Assembly: GCA_018292915.2 (NCBI GenBank)
Contig: JACVVK020000454.1
Location: forward strand, 428,501-492,500
Reading direction: 5' to 3'
Source: Batillaria attramentaria
Lineage: Eukaryota; Mollusca; Gastropoda; Batillariidae
DNA: 64,000 nucleotides
The translations under genes and the position numbers were made by a program. Position 1 is the stretch's first letter; every line of letters starts with the position of its first letter. Below the pieces are notes generated by a model. That model was not told the DNA's origin, did not search any database, and saw only the letters and a list, made by a program, of their open reading frames with translations. Below are positions 46,841-56,953 of the stretch, in pieces.

Positions 46841-47290
46841 CAGGGGCGCCGGAAGATATTGGGGGGGAGGGGGGGGGCAGAATCTCGGAGGGGGGAACGT
46901 TGCCCGAAGAAAGTGTAAAGCGGGGGGGGGGGGGGCGATCAAATGCTGCGTAGACAAAAAAACCTTTACGAACAAGGACGTTGCCCGAAAAAAGTGAAAA
47001 GCGGGGGGGGGGGGGGGGGGGCAATCAGTGGAGCGGACAGCCTTCGGTCCGCAAAAACAGAAGTTCTCTGTTGGGTGGGATGAGGGAGAGAGCACTAAGA
47101 GGGGTAGGGGGAGAGGTAGTGGAAGGGGGGGGGGGCAAGACCATGGCTTTGCCCCCCCTCTTGCCATAGTCACCTGATTTTCCGGGGGGGGGGGCAAAAA
47201 GACACTCTGCCCCCCCCCCCCACCCTGCTTGGGTACGGGGGGGGGGCAGCTGCCCCCCTGCCCCCCCCCCCCCCGGTTCCGGCGCCCCTG
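46841..47290. mobile_element. hAT-like non-autonomous element (450 bp) in intron 4 of copy B
   Basis: Inverted ends CAGGGGCGCCGGAA ... TTCCGGCGCCCCTG. Copy A lacks it. The flanks (ATTCATCA and CCATCATC) are compatible with a degraded 8-bp duplication, so the hAT assignment is tentative. The interior is made of G- and C-runs and a repeated GTTGCCCGAA(A/G)AAAGTG block; it could fold into a long hairpin. Confidence 0.75.
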
Positions 47291-47440
47291 CCATCATCAA
47301 CAACGACAAAAACAACAGCGACAGCAATTTAACATTGAAATCTACGTGCGGACAGTCGAACATGTCGGGTAATGTTTGCGTCAATGACGACGACAACAAC
47401 AACAACAACAACTACAACAACTGTGCTTGGCATTAATATT

Positions 47441-47754
47441 TGTTGTATTTTTCTCCTGCTATGTCGCTCTCTCGGTGCACTCGCAGAGAAGACACGGGAT
47501 ACAACAGGCTGGAACTCCAATGCTTTATTAACAGAAGATGCGTAAGAACAAACTCATGAAAGAGGAAGAACCCAGAACGCTGTGCAGTGCTGCTTATATA
47601 CTAACAGGTCAGATCTAGAACATTCTGTAACATACTGGCAAGTACTTAATCTTTCCGAGGTTACGTAATCTGCTGACGTTACTGCACTCGCATGTTCTGG
47701 GATGGTCTAGAAATTTCCATCGAAATGCAGTGACTTTTCGCGATCTCTACAACA
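47441..47754 (-). repeat. 3' LTR
   Basis: TGTTGTATTTTTCTCC ... CTCTACAACA on the + strand; no difference from the other LTR found by eye. Confidence 0.97.
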
Positions 47755-47764
47755 CCTCCCTACC
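47755..47764 (-). promoter_or_regulatory. Polypurine tract
   Basis: On the minus strand GGTAGGGAGG abuts the 3' LTR; this is the expected plus-strand primer of reverse transcription. Confidence 0.8.
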
Positions 47765-47788
47765 AAAATTGTTGTTTCACAACAAACT

Positions 47789-50700
47789 TCAACAACAAAG
47801 TCTGTCTCTGGGTTTTGGTGTTCTTTTGGATCGTCTGGGGTTGTCTGGACCATACTCTGGAACAGGTGGCTTGGTCCTGGGCAGTCGTGGTCTGCTCTGG
47901 TTCTGTGTCGGTGGCACATTCTCCACAATCTCCATCGGATGGTCGATCGGGAGCTCAGAGGCATCTGCTGAATCACCAGGTTCGTTGTCCTCTTCAGAAG
48001 CGTAACGTGGGCGCAACTGTTCCCAGTGTCGTCTCCAAACTGGGCCACGAGGAACTACCTTGACGTTGAAGCAGCGAGTACCCGTAGACTTCTTGACCAC
48101 TGCTGGTACCCATCTAGGCTGCTTGGCATGGTGAGGTCCATAGTACAGTGCGTATACTGGATCTCCAGCCTTGTATTGCCTGGTCACCTTGGCAACACCT
48201 CCAGAGTCTGGAGTCACCTGAGTTTTAGATGCCTCCTTGGATTGCTTGCCCTGAGCTATGTGTGCTGGCGAGGGAAGCAAAGTGTCGATCCTTGTCCGAA
48301 TCTGTCTGGACATCAAGAGTTCACTCGGAGAGAATCCGCAGGATGTCGGCATTCTCCGGTACTGCATCAGAAACTCTTGAAGTGCTCGCTTCGGGGGCAG
48401 AGAAGACTTCCTGAGAGCTTGCTTGAAAGTCTGCACCAGCCGTTCTGCAGCTCCATTGGTAGCAGGGTGATAGGGCGCTCCTGTCAGGTGCGTGATCCCA
48501 CGTTCCTTGCACCAGCTCTGGAACTCTTCAGAAACAAAGGTGGTTGCATTGTCGGAGACCAACGTGTGTGGGTATCCGAAGTGAGCGAAGTCTTCTTCCA
48601 GCAGGTCTAGAGTAGCTCTAGTGGACGTGGATGACGTTGGGTGGATGCATGGGTACTTTGAGTAAGCATCCGTGATCACCAGCCAGTTGGTGCCCATGAA
48701 GTTGATGGCGTGGTCCAGGTGAACTCGGCTCCATGGCTTCTCTGGTAACATCCAGGGATGAACTGGCGGTTTGGATGGCTTGTTTTGATGTTCGCCGCAG
48801 GAGTCACATCGTCGACTCGTCATCTCTATTGCAGCGTCGATACCGGGCCAGTATACTGCAGTTCTTGCCAACTGCTTCATGCGTTCCATGCCGAAGTGTC
48901 CGATGTGCAGAAGATCAAGGATCTTGGGCTGCAGGCTTTGTGGAATCACAACTCTTGTACCATAGATGAGGCATCCGTTGCAGATACTGAAAGAATCAGA
49001 CAACTTCTGGAACTTTCTGACTTCTTCGTTGATCTCAACGTGCTTCAGCGGCCACCCTTCGCGCACGTAGCGCATCACTGTAGCTATCACTGGATCTTTG
49101 CCTGACTCTTGACGAAGGATGTTGGAGTCGAAAGGTTTGACTTGAAGACTGAGAACTCGGATGGCGCACACCATGTCCGTGTCTTCCCCACTCTCCTCCC
49201 TGTCAAAGTCGATGTCGTCTCCAGAAGGCAAGCGACTGAGGGCATCTGCATTGCCGTGATCTGCAGTTTTCCGGTACTCGATCGTGTAGTCGAACTGGTT
49301 CAGCCATAGGGCCCACCGAGCTAGTCTGTTAGCTGCAAGAAGTGGTGTCCCTTTCTTTGGTCCGAACAGCGCCGTCAGGGGCTTGTGATCAGTCACCAGT
49401 ATGAACTGTCGTCCGTACAGATACTGGTAGAATTTCCGCAAACCATAGATGATGGCTAGGGCTTCTTTGTGGATTTGGCTGTAGTTTCTTTCTGCAGCTG
49501 TAAGAGTCTTGGACACATTGGCAATTGGGCGCTCGCTTCCATCCGGATAGCGATGAAACAGTACTGCTCCAATTCCAACGTTGGATGCGTCACAAGCCAG
49601 CCCCACAGGCTTGTCTGGGTCGAAGTGTACAAGGACTTGATCAGAGGAAAGCACATTCTTCAGCTGTTCAAAAGCTGCTTGTTCCTCTTCTCCCCACTTC
49701 CAGGGATTTGCCTTCTTTGTCAGGCGGTAGAGCGGCTCTGCCATAGTAGCCAGGTTTGGGATGAATTTCCCGTAGAATTGTACTGAGCCCAGAAAAGACT
49801 TCAAGCTTGAGACATCCGTAGGTGGTGGCATCTTCAAGACTGCCTCGACTTTGGATCCTTTGGAGATTCCTTCAGCCGAAAGAGTGTGTCCAAGGTATTC
49901 CACACTGGGTTGAGCAAACAGGCATTTTTCACGACGGCATCTGAGTCCTTTGTCGTTCAGACGCGTGAGTAGTCGTTCCAGGTTGCTCAGATGATCTTTG
50001 GCATCCTTCCCGCTGGTGAGTATGTCATCTTGGAAAACGGCAACTCCAGGAGGATCACTGGTCAGATTTTCCATGATCTCCTGAAAATAACCAGGTGCTG
50101 ACTTGATTCCGAAAGGTAGTCGTTGTTGCAGAAGTACCCCACGGTGAGTGCTGAGGGCTAGTCTGCGTTGACTTTCTGGTGCCAGCTTGATCTGGTTGTA
50201 GGCATCAGCGAGGTCGATCTTCGTGTAACCAAATCCTCCTCCCAGCTTTTGCATCAGTTCCTCTGGGAGAGGCATTGGGTGACGGTGATCAGCAAGTTGA
50301 TCGTTGATCCCGACTGAGTAGTCACCACAGATCCGCAGTTTTGGCTTCAGGGCGCCTGTACTGTTTGTCTTACGAATTGGAACAACTGGTGTTCCATAGT
50401 CGTTGAACTGGACTGGCTTCCAGACTCCTTTGGCGATGCCTTCTTCGTAGCCTTTCGTCAGGTCATCACGAAGAGCGAACGGAACCGGCCTTGCCTTGTG
50501 AAAAACCGGCTTTGCGTCGGACTTGAACTTTACTTCCAGCTCAAAATCCTTCAGACATCCCAATTCTTCCTTGAAGAGATCTGGGAACTTGTCGCAGAGA
50601 GTGTGGCAATCCTTCTGAAGAGAAGCATAAGCTGTGCTGGAGGTCTTCGGATGCGATTCTTTTGCACCCTCGCTCTTGACTTGACTCTCTATGCTCTTCA

Positions 50701-52159
50701 GTCCAAGGGCATTGTCCACTGAAATTCCCAGAGCCTGGATCGCGTTCCGTCCAAGTAGGTTGAGATCAGGGATCTTGGTGACGATGTAGGGAATGGAGCT
50801 CTGTTTACCAGTCACGGGGTCCGTTGTTTGGCCCATGAAGGTGCCCAACACTGGTAGGTCGTGCTTGCTGGCAGACTCGTACCGATGTGTGACGTCATCC
50901 AGCTTCGGTTTTCCCAGTTGTTTCCAGACTGGCACAGAAACAAAATTTCCCGTGGTTGCAGTGTCCAGCTCCATCGTGAACTGTTGATCCTGGATTGTGA
51001 CTGGAACGTCCAACCTAGGAGTGTCTTGGGGAACTTCGCCGAGGATGGCTTTGACGAGCTCTGCTTTTGTGATACTTTTCACTGAAGATTTTGCAGGATG
51101 TCGTCCCCCTTGTTGCTGTTGATGCAGCTTTTTTCTGCAAACAGCCTCCAAATGTCCTATCTTCTGACAGAAGTTGCATTTGGAGTCTTTGTAGTAGCAG
51201 TCTGTTGCTCTATGAGACTTTCCACACCTGTAGCACTTTACTGAATTGCTGGTCGTGGAGTTAGACTGCTGGTGGTTCTTTGGTCGACCCCCTTTGTTGT
51301 TCATCTTGACTTTGTTGACCGGTCTGGGCTTGGAACCGTAGACAGTTTCCTTGGCCACCTTTGCCGCGTCTTCAGTCTCTATGGCGATCTTGACAGCCTT
51401 GGCAAAATCCAACTCGGTATCCTTGACCTTGAAAAGAGCCTTCAAGACAGCTTCGTTATTGACAGAACATATGAATCTCTGCCTAAGAGCTTCATCTTGT
51501 GGATCTTGGATCGAAGGAAAGTCACAGGTAGCCGCGTCTTGACGTATACGGGCTGCCAGCTCCTGGAGTGTTTCGCCTGGCTTCCGTTCCATGTTGCTCC
51601 AGAACTTGAAACGTTCTCGCACTATGAACAGTTTTGGGTCAAATTGTTCTTTCATGAACTTGACAATTTGGTCCATCGTCAGGTCGTTGATGTTCATTCT
51701 TGGATTTTGTTGAGCAGCCAGATTTGCCAGTTGCTTGTAGACAGCCGGAGTCTGATTAGTGAGGAAGACTTGAGCCTTGCGGTCGTCAGGAACGGCGTTG
51801 GCGACAAGAAATGTGCAGAACCTTGACCAGTAGTCAGGCCACAGTTCTGAAGTGGAATCAAAGGCAGCGAACGGTGGAATAGCGGCGGTCGAAACAGTAG
51901 AAGTGTGAGGACGGGTACTTGCGCTGGAATCCCCAGTCGGTGTCTGAACTTGAATCATCTTCATCAACGCACCCATCTGCTCTCTTTGGACTGCTACTTC
52001 TTCTTCATGCTGCTTTGCTTGAATTCTCATCTGTTCCTTCATCTGTTCCTTCTGCTGTTCCATTTGTTCCTTCTGCTGTTCCATTTGAATCTTCATCTGT
52101 TCCTTCTGCTGTTCTAATTGCTCTCTAAGCAATTTTATCAGCTCCGCTGTCTCTGCCAT
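47789..52159 (-). CDS. Ty3/Gypsy gag-pol polyprotein (1456 residues)
   Basis: A single uninterrupted frame. Order: Gln/Glu-rich coiled coil (about 5-70), gag domain (about 95-270), two zinc knuckles (about 307-340; C-x2-C-x3-H-x4-C and C-x2-C-x4-H-x4-C), aspartic protease (about 390-480, active site written LDTATTG rather than the usual DTG-A/S), reverse transcriptase (about 560-760, catalytic block FQDD), RNase H (about 856-930), integrase zinc finger (about 1060-1110; H-x-H ... C-x2-C) and integrase DDE core (about 1145-1240). Gag and pol share one frame, so no frameshift or stop readthrough is needed. The domain order (RT-RH-IN) defines Ty3/Gypsy; the tail at 1390-1456 is Pro/basic-rich. 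The start ATG is close behind the primer site. Confidence 0.95.
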   Translation of the reverse strand: MAETAELIKLLREQLEQQKEQMKIQMEQQKEQMEQQKEQMKEQMRIQAKQHEEEVAVQREQMGALMKMIQVQTPTGDSSASTRPHTSTVSTAAIPPFAAFDSTSELWPDYWSRFCTFLVANAVPDDRKAQVFLTNQTPAVYKQLANLAAQQNPRMNINDLTMDQIVKFMKEQFDPKLFIVRERFKFWSNMERKPGETLQELAARIRQDAATCDFPSIQDPQDEALRQRFICSVNNEAVLKALFKVKDTELDFAKAVKIAIETEDAAKVAKETVYGSKPRPVNKVKMNNKGGRPKNHQQSNSTTSNSVKCYRCGKSHRATDCYYKDSKCNFCQKIGHLEAVCRKKLHQQQQGGRHPAKSSVKSITKAELVKAILGEVPQDTPRLDVPVTIQDQQFTMELDTATTGNFVSVPVWKQLGKPKLDDVTHRYESASKHDLPVLGTFMGQTTDPVTGKQSSIPYIVTKIPDLNLLGRNAIQALGISVDNALGLKSIESQVKSEGAKESHPKTSSTAYASLQKDCHTLCDKFPDLFKEELGCLKDFELEVKFKSDAKPVFHKARPVPFALRDDLTKGYEEGIAKGVWKPVQFNDYGTPVVPIRKTNSTGALKPKLRICGDYSVGINDQLADHRHPMPLPEELMQKLGGGFGYTKIDLADAYNQIKLAPESQRRLALSTHRGVLLQQRLPFGIKSAPGYFQEIMENLTSDPPGVAVFQDDILTSGKDAKDHLSNLERLLTRLNDKGLRCRREKCLFAQPSVEYLGHTLSAEGISKGSKVEAVLKMPPPTDVSSLKSFLGSVQFYGKFIPNLATMAEPLYRLTKKANPWKWGEEEQAAFEQLKNVLSSDQVLVHFDPDKPVGLACDASNVGIGAVLFHRYPDGSERPIANVSKTLTAAERNYSQIHKEALAIIYGLRKFYQYLYGRQFILVTDHKPLTALFGPKKGTPLLAANRLARWALWLNQFDYTIEYRKTADHGNADALSRLPSGDDIDFDREESGEDTDMVCAIRVLSLQVKPFDSNILRQESGKDPVIATVMRYVREGWPLKHVEINEEVRKFQKLSDSFSICNGCLIYGTRVVIPQSLQPKILDLLHIGHFGMERMKQLARTAVYWPGIDAAIEMTSRRCDSCGEHQNKPSKPPVHPWMLPEKPWSRVHLDHAINFMGTNWLVITDAYSKYPCIHPTSSTSTRATLDLLEEDFAHFGYPHTLVSDNATTFVSEEFQSWCKERGITHLTGAPYHPATNGAAERLVQTFKQALRKSSLPPKRALQEFLMQYRRMPTSCGFSPSELLMSRQIRTRIDTLLPSPAHIAQGKQSKEASKTQVTPDSGGVAKVTRQYKAGDPVYALYYGPHHAKQPRWVPAVVKKSTGTRCFNVKVVPRGPVWRRHWEQLRPRYASEEDNEPGDSADASELPIDHPMEIVENVPPTQNQSRPRLPRTKPPVPEYGPDNPRRSKRTPKPRDRLCC

Positions 52160-52265
52160 TGTCAGTCGTCAATTTTCGCTGCTGCAACAGTTGAAGGGGT
52201 GCAACTTCTGTAGTTGGAGTTTCTTGAGTACTGGAGAGTACTGTCCCTTCGTAGGTAGATCAATG

Positions 52266-52287
52266 TCGAATCCTGTCGGCGACGCCA
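52266..52287 (-). promoter_or_regulatory. Primer-binding site
   Basis: The + strand here reads like a tRNA 3' end (TCGAATCC ... GGCGACGCCA). It ends in CCA with a G discriminator base, as in serine tRNAs; it begins eight bases inside the 5' LTR on the element's strand. The tRNA identity is inferred. Confidence 0.7.
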
Positions 52288-52295
52288 AATATTTC

Positions 52296-52609
52296 TGTTG
52301 TATTTTTCTCCTGCTATGTCGCTCTCTCGGTGCACTCGCAGAGAAGACACGGGATACAACAGGCTGGAACTCCAATGCTTTATTAACAGAAGATGCGTAA
52401 GAACAAACTCATGAAAGAGGAAGAACCCAGAACGCTGTGCAGTGCTGCTTATATACTAACAGGTCAGATCTAGAACATTCTGTAACATACTGGCAAGTAC
52501 TTAATCTTTCCGAGGTTACGTAATCTGCTGACGTTACTGCACTCGCATGTTCTGGGATGGTCTAGAAATTTCCATCGAAATGCAGTGACTTTTCGCGATC
52601 TCTACAACA
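52296..52609 (-). repeat. 5' LTR
   Basis: 314 bp, same sequence as 47441-47754 by eye; TG ... CA termini. Confidence 0.97.
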
Positions 52610-52931
52610 ATATTTATATCCAAACATTTAATAATTAAAATATAAAACAGCTTCGCTTCCCTTATCAAGTTTAACCCTTCCATCCCTTTCTCGCCCAAAG
52701 AGCAGACAAGACAACCAATCAAGTAAACAAGCCCCCCCCCCCCCCCCCCCCGTCCTTCTTTTCTCTGAATAAAATAAGAAATCTTCATTACTCACTGTAC
52801 ATTTTCATCATACGTGGACCCACAACATCATTCCGTCTTCTGACCGTGCACAGTGAGTAAGGTTGATACGAGTCATGCACGTGCATATCACGTGATCAGC
52901 ACGTGGTTTATGTGTCGTTGTCTGACGGCAG

Positions 52932-53377
52932 GTGCCAACATCAACCCCACCAGTGTCGGCACAACCACCAGTCCCCCGCGTCTCCAGTACCGTGACGTCC
53001 TCGTGGTGACACGTAGTTCAGAGCTTCGTGAGGAGACGAGAGACGTCAGAGGTCAGGTGACGTCACAAGCCTGTGGTGTGGTGCGCGGCCTTCGCTCTGC
53101 CGGCCTCCCGGTGGGAGTTATTGGATGGAGGAGAGACGGTGTGGCGAGGTGGGAGAGAGGCGTGTATGACGTGGCTGTGGCTGACAGCGACAGGGTGACG
53201 GTGGCATTATCGGGAAGTGTAGACGGCTTAGAACGTCGTATCGTGGTGTGGTTACCGGGCAGGGCGCAGTTTGATGATGATGCCGGGATCACTGACGATT
53301 TTGTGGAGGCGCTAGACAGACTGCACTTGATGTCACGCTGTAGCACCCAGCTGGTGATAGTTGATGTCCCGCTGTAG
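52932..53377 (+). CDS. NERD-like nuclease/SF1 helicase, copy B, exon 5 (motifs V and VI)
   Basis: 446 bp between GACGGCAG and TAG. Motif V region VTVALSGSVDGLERRIVVWL, then a motif VI-like LMSRCSTQLVIVDVPL ending at the stop (SR ... QLVIV, cf. S-R-A-x-x-x-L-x-(I/V)-V of UvrD-like proteins). There are about 33 amino-acid-changing and 5 silent differences from copy A over the aligned part. Confidence 0.87.
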
Positions 53378-53550
53378 CACCCAGCTGGTGATAGTTGATG
53401 TCCCGCTGTAGCACCCAGCTGGTGATAGTTGATGTCCCACTGTAGCACTCAGCTGGTGATACTTGATGTCCCGCTGTAGCACCCAGCTGGTGATAGTTGA
53501 TGTCCCGCTGTAGCACCCAGCTGGTGATAGTTGATGTCCCGCGTGATGAA
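53335..53550 (+). repeat. 34-bp minisatellite spanning the stop codon, copy B
   Basis: About 6 units; the first is the coding motif VI-to-stop segment itself, the rest are downstream copies. Confidence 0.95.
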
Positions 53551-53707
53551 AATAAATAACACTGACCACACCGGCCATGACACAGCACACACTGTGAACA
53601 ACAACAACAATAGAGAAACAGCAGCGATGCCGACACTACAGCGACGCCGACTAATTTACCAATGATGATCGCCATGCAACGAATGACAATGCCTGTAACT
53701 TATGTGT

Positions 53708-53710
<3 letters not shown>

Positions 53711-53747
<37 letters not shown>
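53711..53747. repeat. (GA)n microsatellite
   Basis: About 18 GA units. Confidence 0.95.
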
Positions 53748-53750
<3 letters not shown>

Positions 53751-53881
53751 TTTTAGTATGTTCGTGTGTCAATAACTATATACTTGTATTGTGTGTGTTT
53801 ACTCAGAATATATATATTCAATATATGTGTGTGAAAAAATATCGGATGTTGAAAGGAGGTAATACAACTGATGTGGTTTTG

Positions 53882-55915
53882 TTGGCTCACTTTTGTAACA
53901 AAGTGAGTCTATGTAATAACCCTCCGTCGTCTGTCTGTGTGTCTGTGTGTCTGTCTGTCTGTGCGTCTGTCTGTCTGTCTGTGTGTCCGCAGTAAACCTT
54001 AACATAGGCATTTTCTCAGAAACAATGAGCAGCAGAGGCACCAAACTTGGCAAGCTGATAGACAGCCATAAGTCCTTTCAAAACATACTATAATGATTGA
54101 CCTTGACCCAAGGTCAAGGTCACTAAAGCTGTCTGTTTGGAAATTTTACATTGGCATTTTCTCAGAATTTAGAAAAGCCAGAGACATCAAACTTAGCATG
54201 GCGATGGATATTGACAACACCTTTACTGACATACCTGTATTAAGTGACTTTGAATCAAGGTCAAGGCCATACAAGCTGTTTTGCGGAAAACCTTCCAAAA
54301 CCTTAACATTGGCATTTTCTCAGAAACAATGAACAGCAGAGGCACCAAACTTGGCAAGCTGATAGACAACCATAAGACCTTTCAAAACATACCATAATGA
54401 CTGACCTTGACCTAAGGTCAGGGTCACTAAAGCTGTCTGTTTGGAAATTTTACATTGGCATTTTCTCAGAATTTAGAAAAGCCAGAGACATCAAACTTAG
54501 CATGGCGATGGATATTGACAACACCTTTACTGACATACCTGTATTAAGTGACTTTGAATCAAGGTCAAGGCCATACAAGCTGTTTTGCGGAAAACCTTCC
54601 AAAACCTTAACATTAGCATTTTCTCAGAAACAATGAACAGCAGAGGCACCAAACTTGGCAAGCTGATAGACAGCCATAAGACCTTTTAAAACATACCATA
54701 ATGACTGACCTTGACCTAAGGTCAAGGTCAATAAAGCTGTCTGTTTGGAAATTTTACATAGGCATTTTCTCAGAAGTTAGAAAAGCCAGAGACATCAAAC
54801 TTAGCATGGCGATGGATATTGACAACACCTTTACTGACATACCTGTATTAAGTGACTTTGAATCAAGGTCAAGGCCATACAAGCTGTTTTGCGGAAAACC
54901 TTCCAAAACCTTAACATTGGCATTTTCTCAGAAACAATGAAAAGCAGAGGCACCAAACTTGGCAAGCTGATAGACAACCATAAGACCTTTCAAAACATAC
55001 CATAATGACTGACCTTGACCTAAGGTCAGGGTCACTAAAGCTGTCTGTTTGGAAATTTTACATTGGCATTTTCTCAGAATCTAGAAAAGCCAGAGACATC
55101 AAACTTTGCATGATGATAGACATTGACAAAACATTTACTGACATACCTGTATTAAGTGACTTTGAATCAAGGTCAAGGCCATACAAGCTGTTTTGCGGAA
55201 AACCTTCCAAAACCTTAACATTGGCATTTTCTCAGAAACAATAAACATCAGAAACACCAAACCTGGCTTGCTGATAAACAGCAGCAAGACCTTTCAAGAC
55301 TTACTATTTTGAATGACCTTGACTAAAGGTCAAGGTCGTCAAAGCTGTGTAATTGGAAATTTAAAATTGCCATTTTCTCAGAATGTAGGGGTACCAGAGG
55401 CATCAAACTTTGCATGGCATGATAGACATTGACAAAACCTGTACTGACATAACCTGTACTGGCATACTTGTATTAAATTTCCTTGGGTCAAGGTCAAGGC
55501 CATTCAAGATGTTTTGTGGAGACTTTAACGTTAGCATTTCCTTGGAAACAACAAACAGCAGCAAGGCACAATGATAGGCAGCAAAGAGACCTATGCAGAC
55601 ATACCCATTACAGCTGTCTGTTGTGAAATTTTACATTACCATTTGTACAGAAACTACAAAAATTAGAGTTATCAAATTTGGCATAATGATAGTCACTGAT
55701 AAGCTCTTCACTTACAGATCTCATTTGAATGACCTTGACCCAAGGTCAAGGTCATAGAAGCTGTCCTGTTATGTTGCCATTTGCCGTTTTCTTAGGAACT
55801 ATAAACACAAGACACCTTATTTCGTGATAGCTAGTGATAAGAGCTTTAGAAACAAACTCTTTTGAATGACCTTGACCCATCTCACAAGTGAGCCAAGGAG
55901 GCTTTGCTCCTCTAG
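53882..55915 (+). mobile_element. Helentron-like (Helitron2-type) non-autonomous element, 2034 bp
   Basis: The 5' end TTGGCTCACTT is repeated inverted (AAGTGAGCCAA, 55886-55896) just before a 3' hairpin (AGGAG GCTTTG CTCCT, 55896-55911) and a terminal CTAG. Asymmetric inverted repeats plus a 3' hairpin and CTRR end are the Helentron/HINE signature. There is no target duplication. The sequence GGTTTTGTTTGTAACTG at 33545-33561 in unit A is the matching empty site. The interior holds four 304-bp repeats and no protein. Confidence 0.8.
54093..55248 (+). repeat. Four ~304-bp tandem repeats inside the Helentron-like element
   Basis: Units begin at about 54093, 54397, 54701 and 55005. Each has the near-palindrome TGACCTTGACCTAAGGTCA and a second TCAAGGTCAAGGCCA. 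The 79-residue frame in each unit is a by-product of the repeat. Confidence 0.95.
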
Positions 55916-56045
55916 TTTGTGACTGTTGTGAAGCGCCATCTTGTATGCTACATGTAGTTTGTCTAAGAAAACGGCTTTATTAAAAGTAGGTCTTAAAAAT
56001 GCCTTTCAAACTGAAATAGTCATTATTTATGTAACATTGTCTCTT

Positions 56046-56049
<4 letters not shown>

Positions 56050-56098
<49 letters not shown>
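56050..56098. repeat. (CA)n microsatellite
   Basis: About 24 CA units. Confidence 0.95.
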
Positions 56099-56100
<2 letters not shown>

Positions 56101-56229
56101 TCATCACCCCTAACCCACATTCCATTGTGAAACAGGGTAACAGGCGGTGAATGAGAGTTAGAGGAAACACAACACTAAATCAGTCTACATGTAGCAACAT
56201 GACTGTGTTCCAGGAAGTTCGCCAATCAG

Positions 56230-56953
56230 GCTACAGAACACAAATAACTTCCGGGTCATGTAGGACGCTAAATATAGTACAAAATGTTTGCCCCTTTTAA
56301 CATTTGTGTGCAGAGTTTTAAAAATAAATGGCAGTCTGGTGCTTTTTGTTGGCTTTGTAAATAAGTTTCATGCCAGGTAAATGGTCAGATTAGGGAAAAA
56401 TGAGCCTGGCTTGTGGACTATTTGTATTCATGCGCGGCTGGCACAAGAGCCAGCAGACGACAGAGGAATGAGAGGGCGGCATGTGGTCGCTGCTAACATT
56501 GCCAAAAAACGGAATATTGAAATTTGTTGAAATTTACTCTACACATGTATGAGTCTTTGCCTGCCGAATTTGTGTGATTTTTTTAAAATCTTATTTTATT
56601 TTATTTTATTTTATTTATTTATTTATTTATTTATTTTTTTTTTTTTTGGGGGGGGGGGGTAAGGGGGGGGGGGTGAATTTTAAAGCATTTCTAGGGTGTC
56701 ACATGCAAAGCTATCTAAGAGGAATACATGAGTCTAGTGTTTTCCTCGAAATTTCCATCTGTGTTCTGTAGGGGGAGCCGGGGTGGTCGAATGGTAGAGC
56801 GTTGGACTTCTAATGCTCGGGTCGTGAGTTCGATCCCGGCTGGGGCCAAATATTTGTGCTGGCTTTTTCATCGTTGCCCCGTCTTTGATGTCACCCTGTG
56901 TGGGGGAAAAGGACGTTAAACCCCCAAACACCTAAACACCTGTGTTCTGTAGC
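56230..56953. mobile_element. MITE family M, copy 3, with nested SINE
   Basis: Best-preserved ends: GCTACAGAACACA ... TGTGTTCTGTAGC, a 13-bp perfect terminal inverted repeat. The body matches copies 1 and 2. It contains a (TTTA)n/G-run expansion (56596-56671). Confidence 0.9.
56772..56939 (+). mobile_element. SINE family 1 nested in MITE copy 3
   Basis: Head GGGGAGCCGGGGTGGTCGAA, box B GAGTTCGATCCCGGCT, tail AAAAGGACGTTAAACCCCCA. The 13-bp duplication CTGTGTTCTGTAG (56759-56771 and 56940-56952) is the MITE end itself. Confidence 0.93.

Larger units (their letters stand above)
47441..52609 (-). mobile_element. Complete Ty3/Gypsy LTR retrotransposon (5169 bp) in intron 4 of copy B
   Basis: Two 314-bp LTRs in direct orientation, tRNA-type primer site, polypurine tract, one long gag-pol frame, and a 5-bp target duplication ATATT (47436-47440 and 52610-52614). 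Copy A has the empty site (30490-30494). It is antisense to the host gene. No envelope gene. Confidence 0.97.
33632..55990 (+). repeat. Segmental tandem duplication, unit B
   Basis: The same block as unit A starting at GGACAGTAATGACAAGTTTA, enlarged by a MITE, two Harbinger elements, a 43-bp satellite, a hAT-like element, an LTR retrotransposon and a Helentron-like element. Confidence 0.85.

Noticed and set aside
54093..55244. Four tandem 79-residue frames as a repeated protein
   Set aside because: They follow the 304-bp DNA repeat of the Helentron-like element, with no splice sites or known domain.
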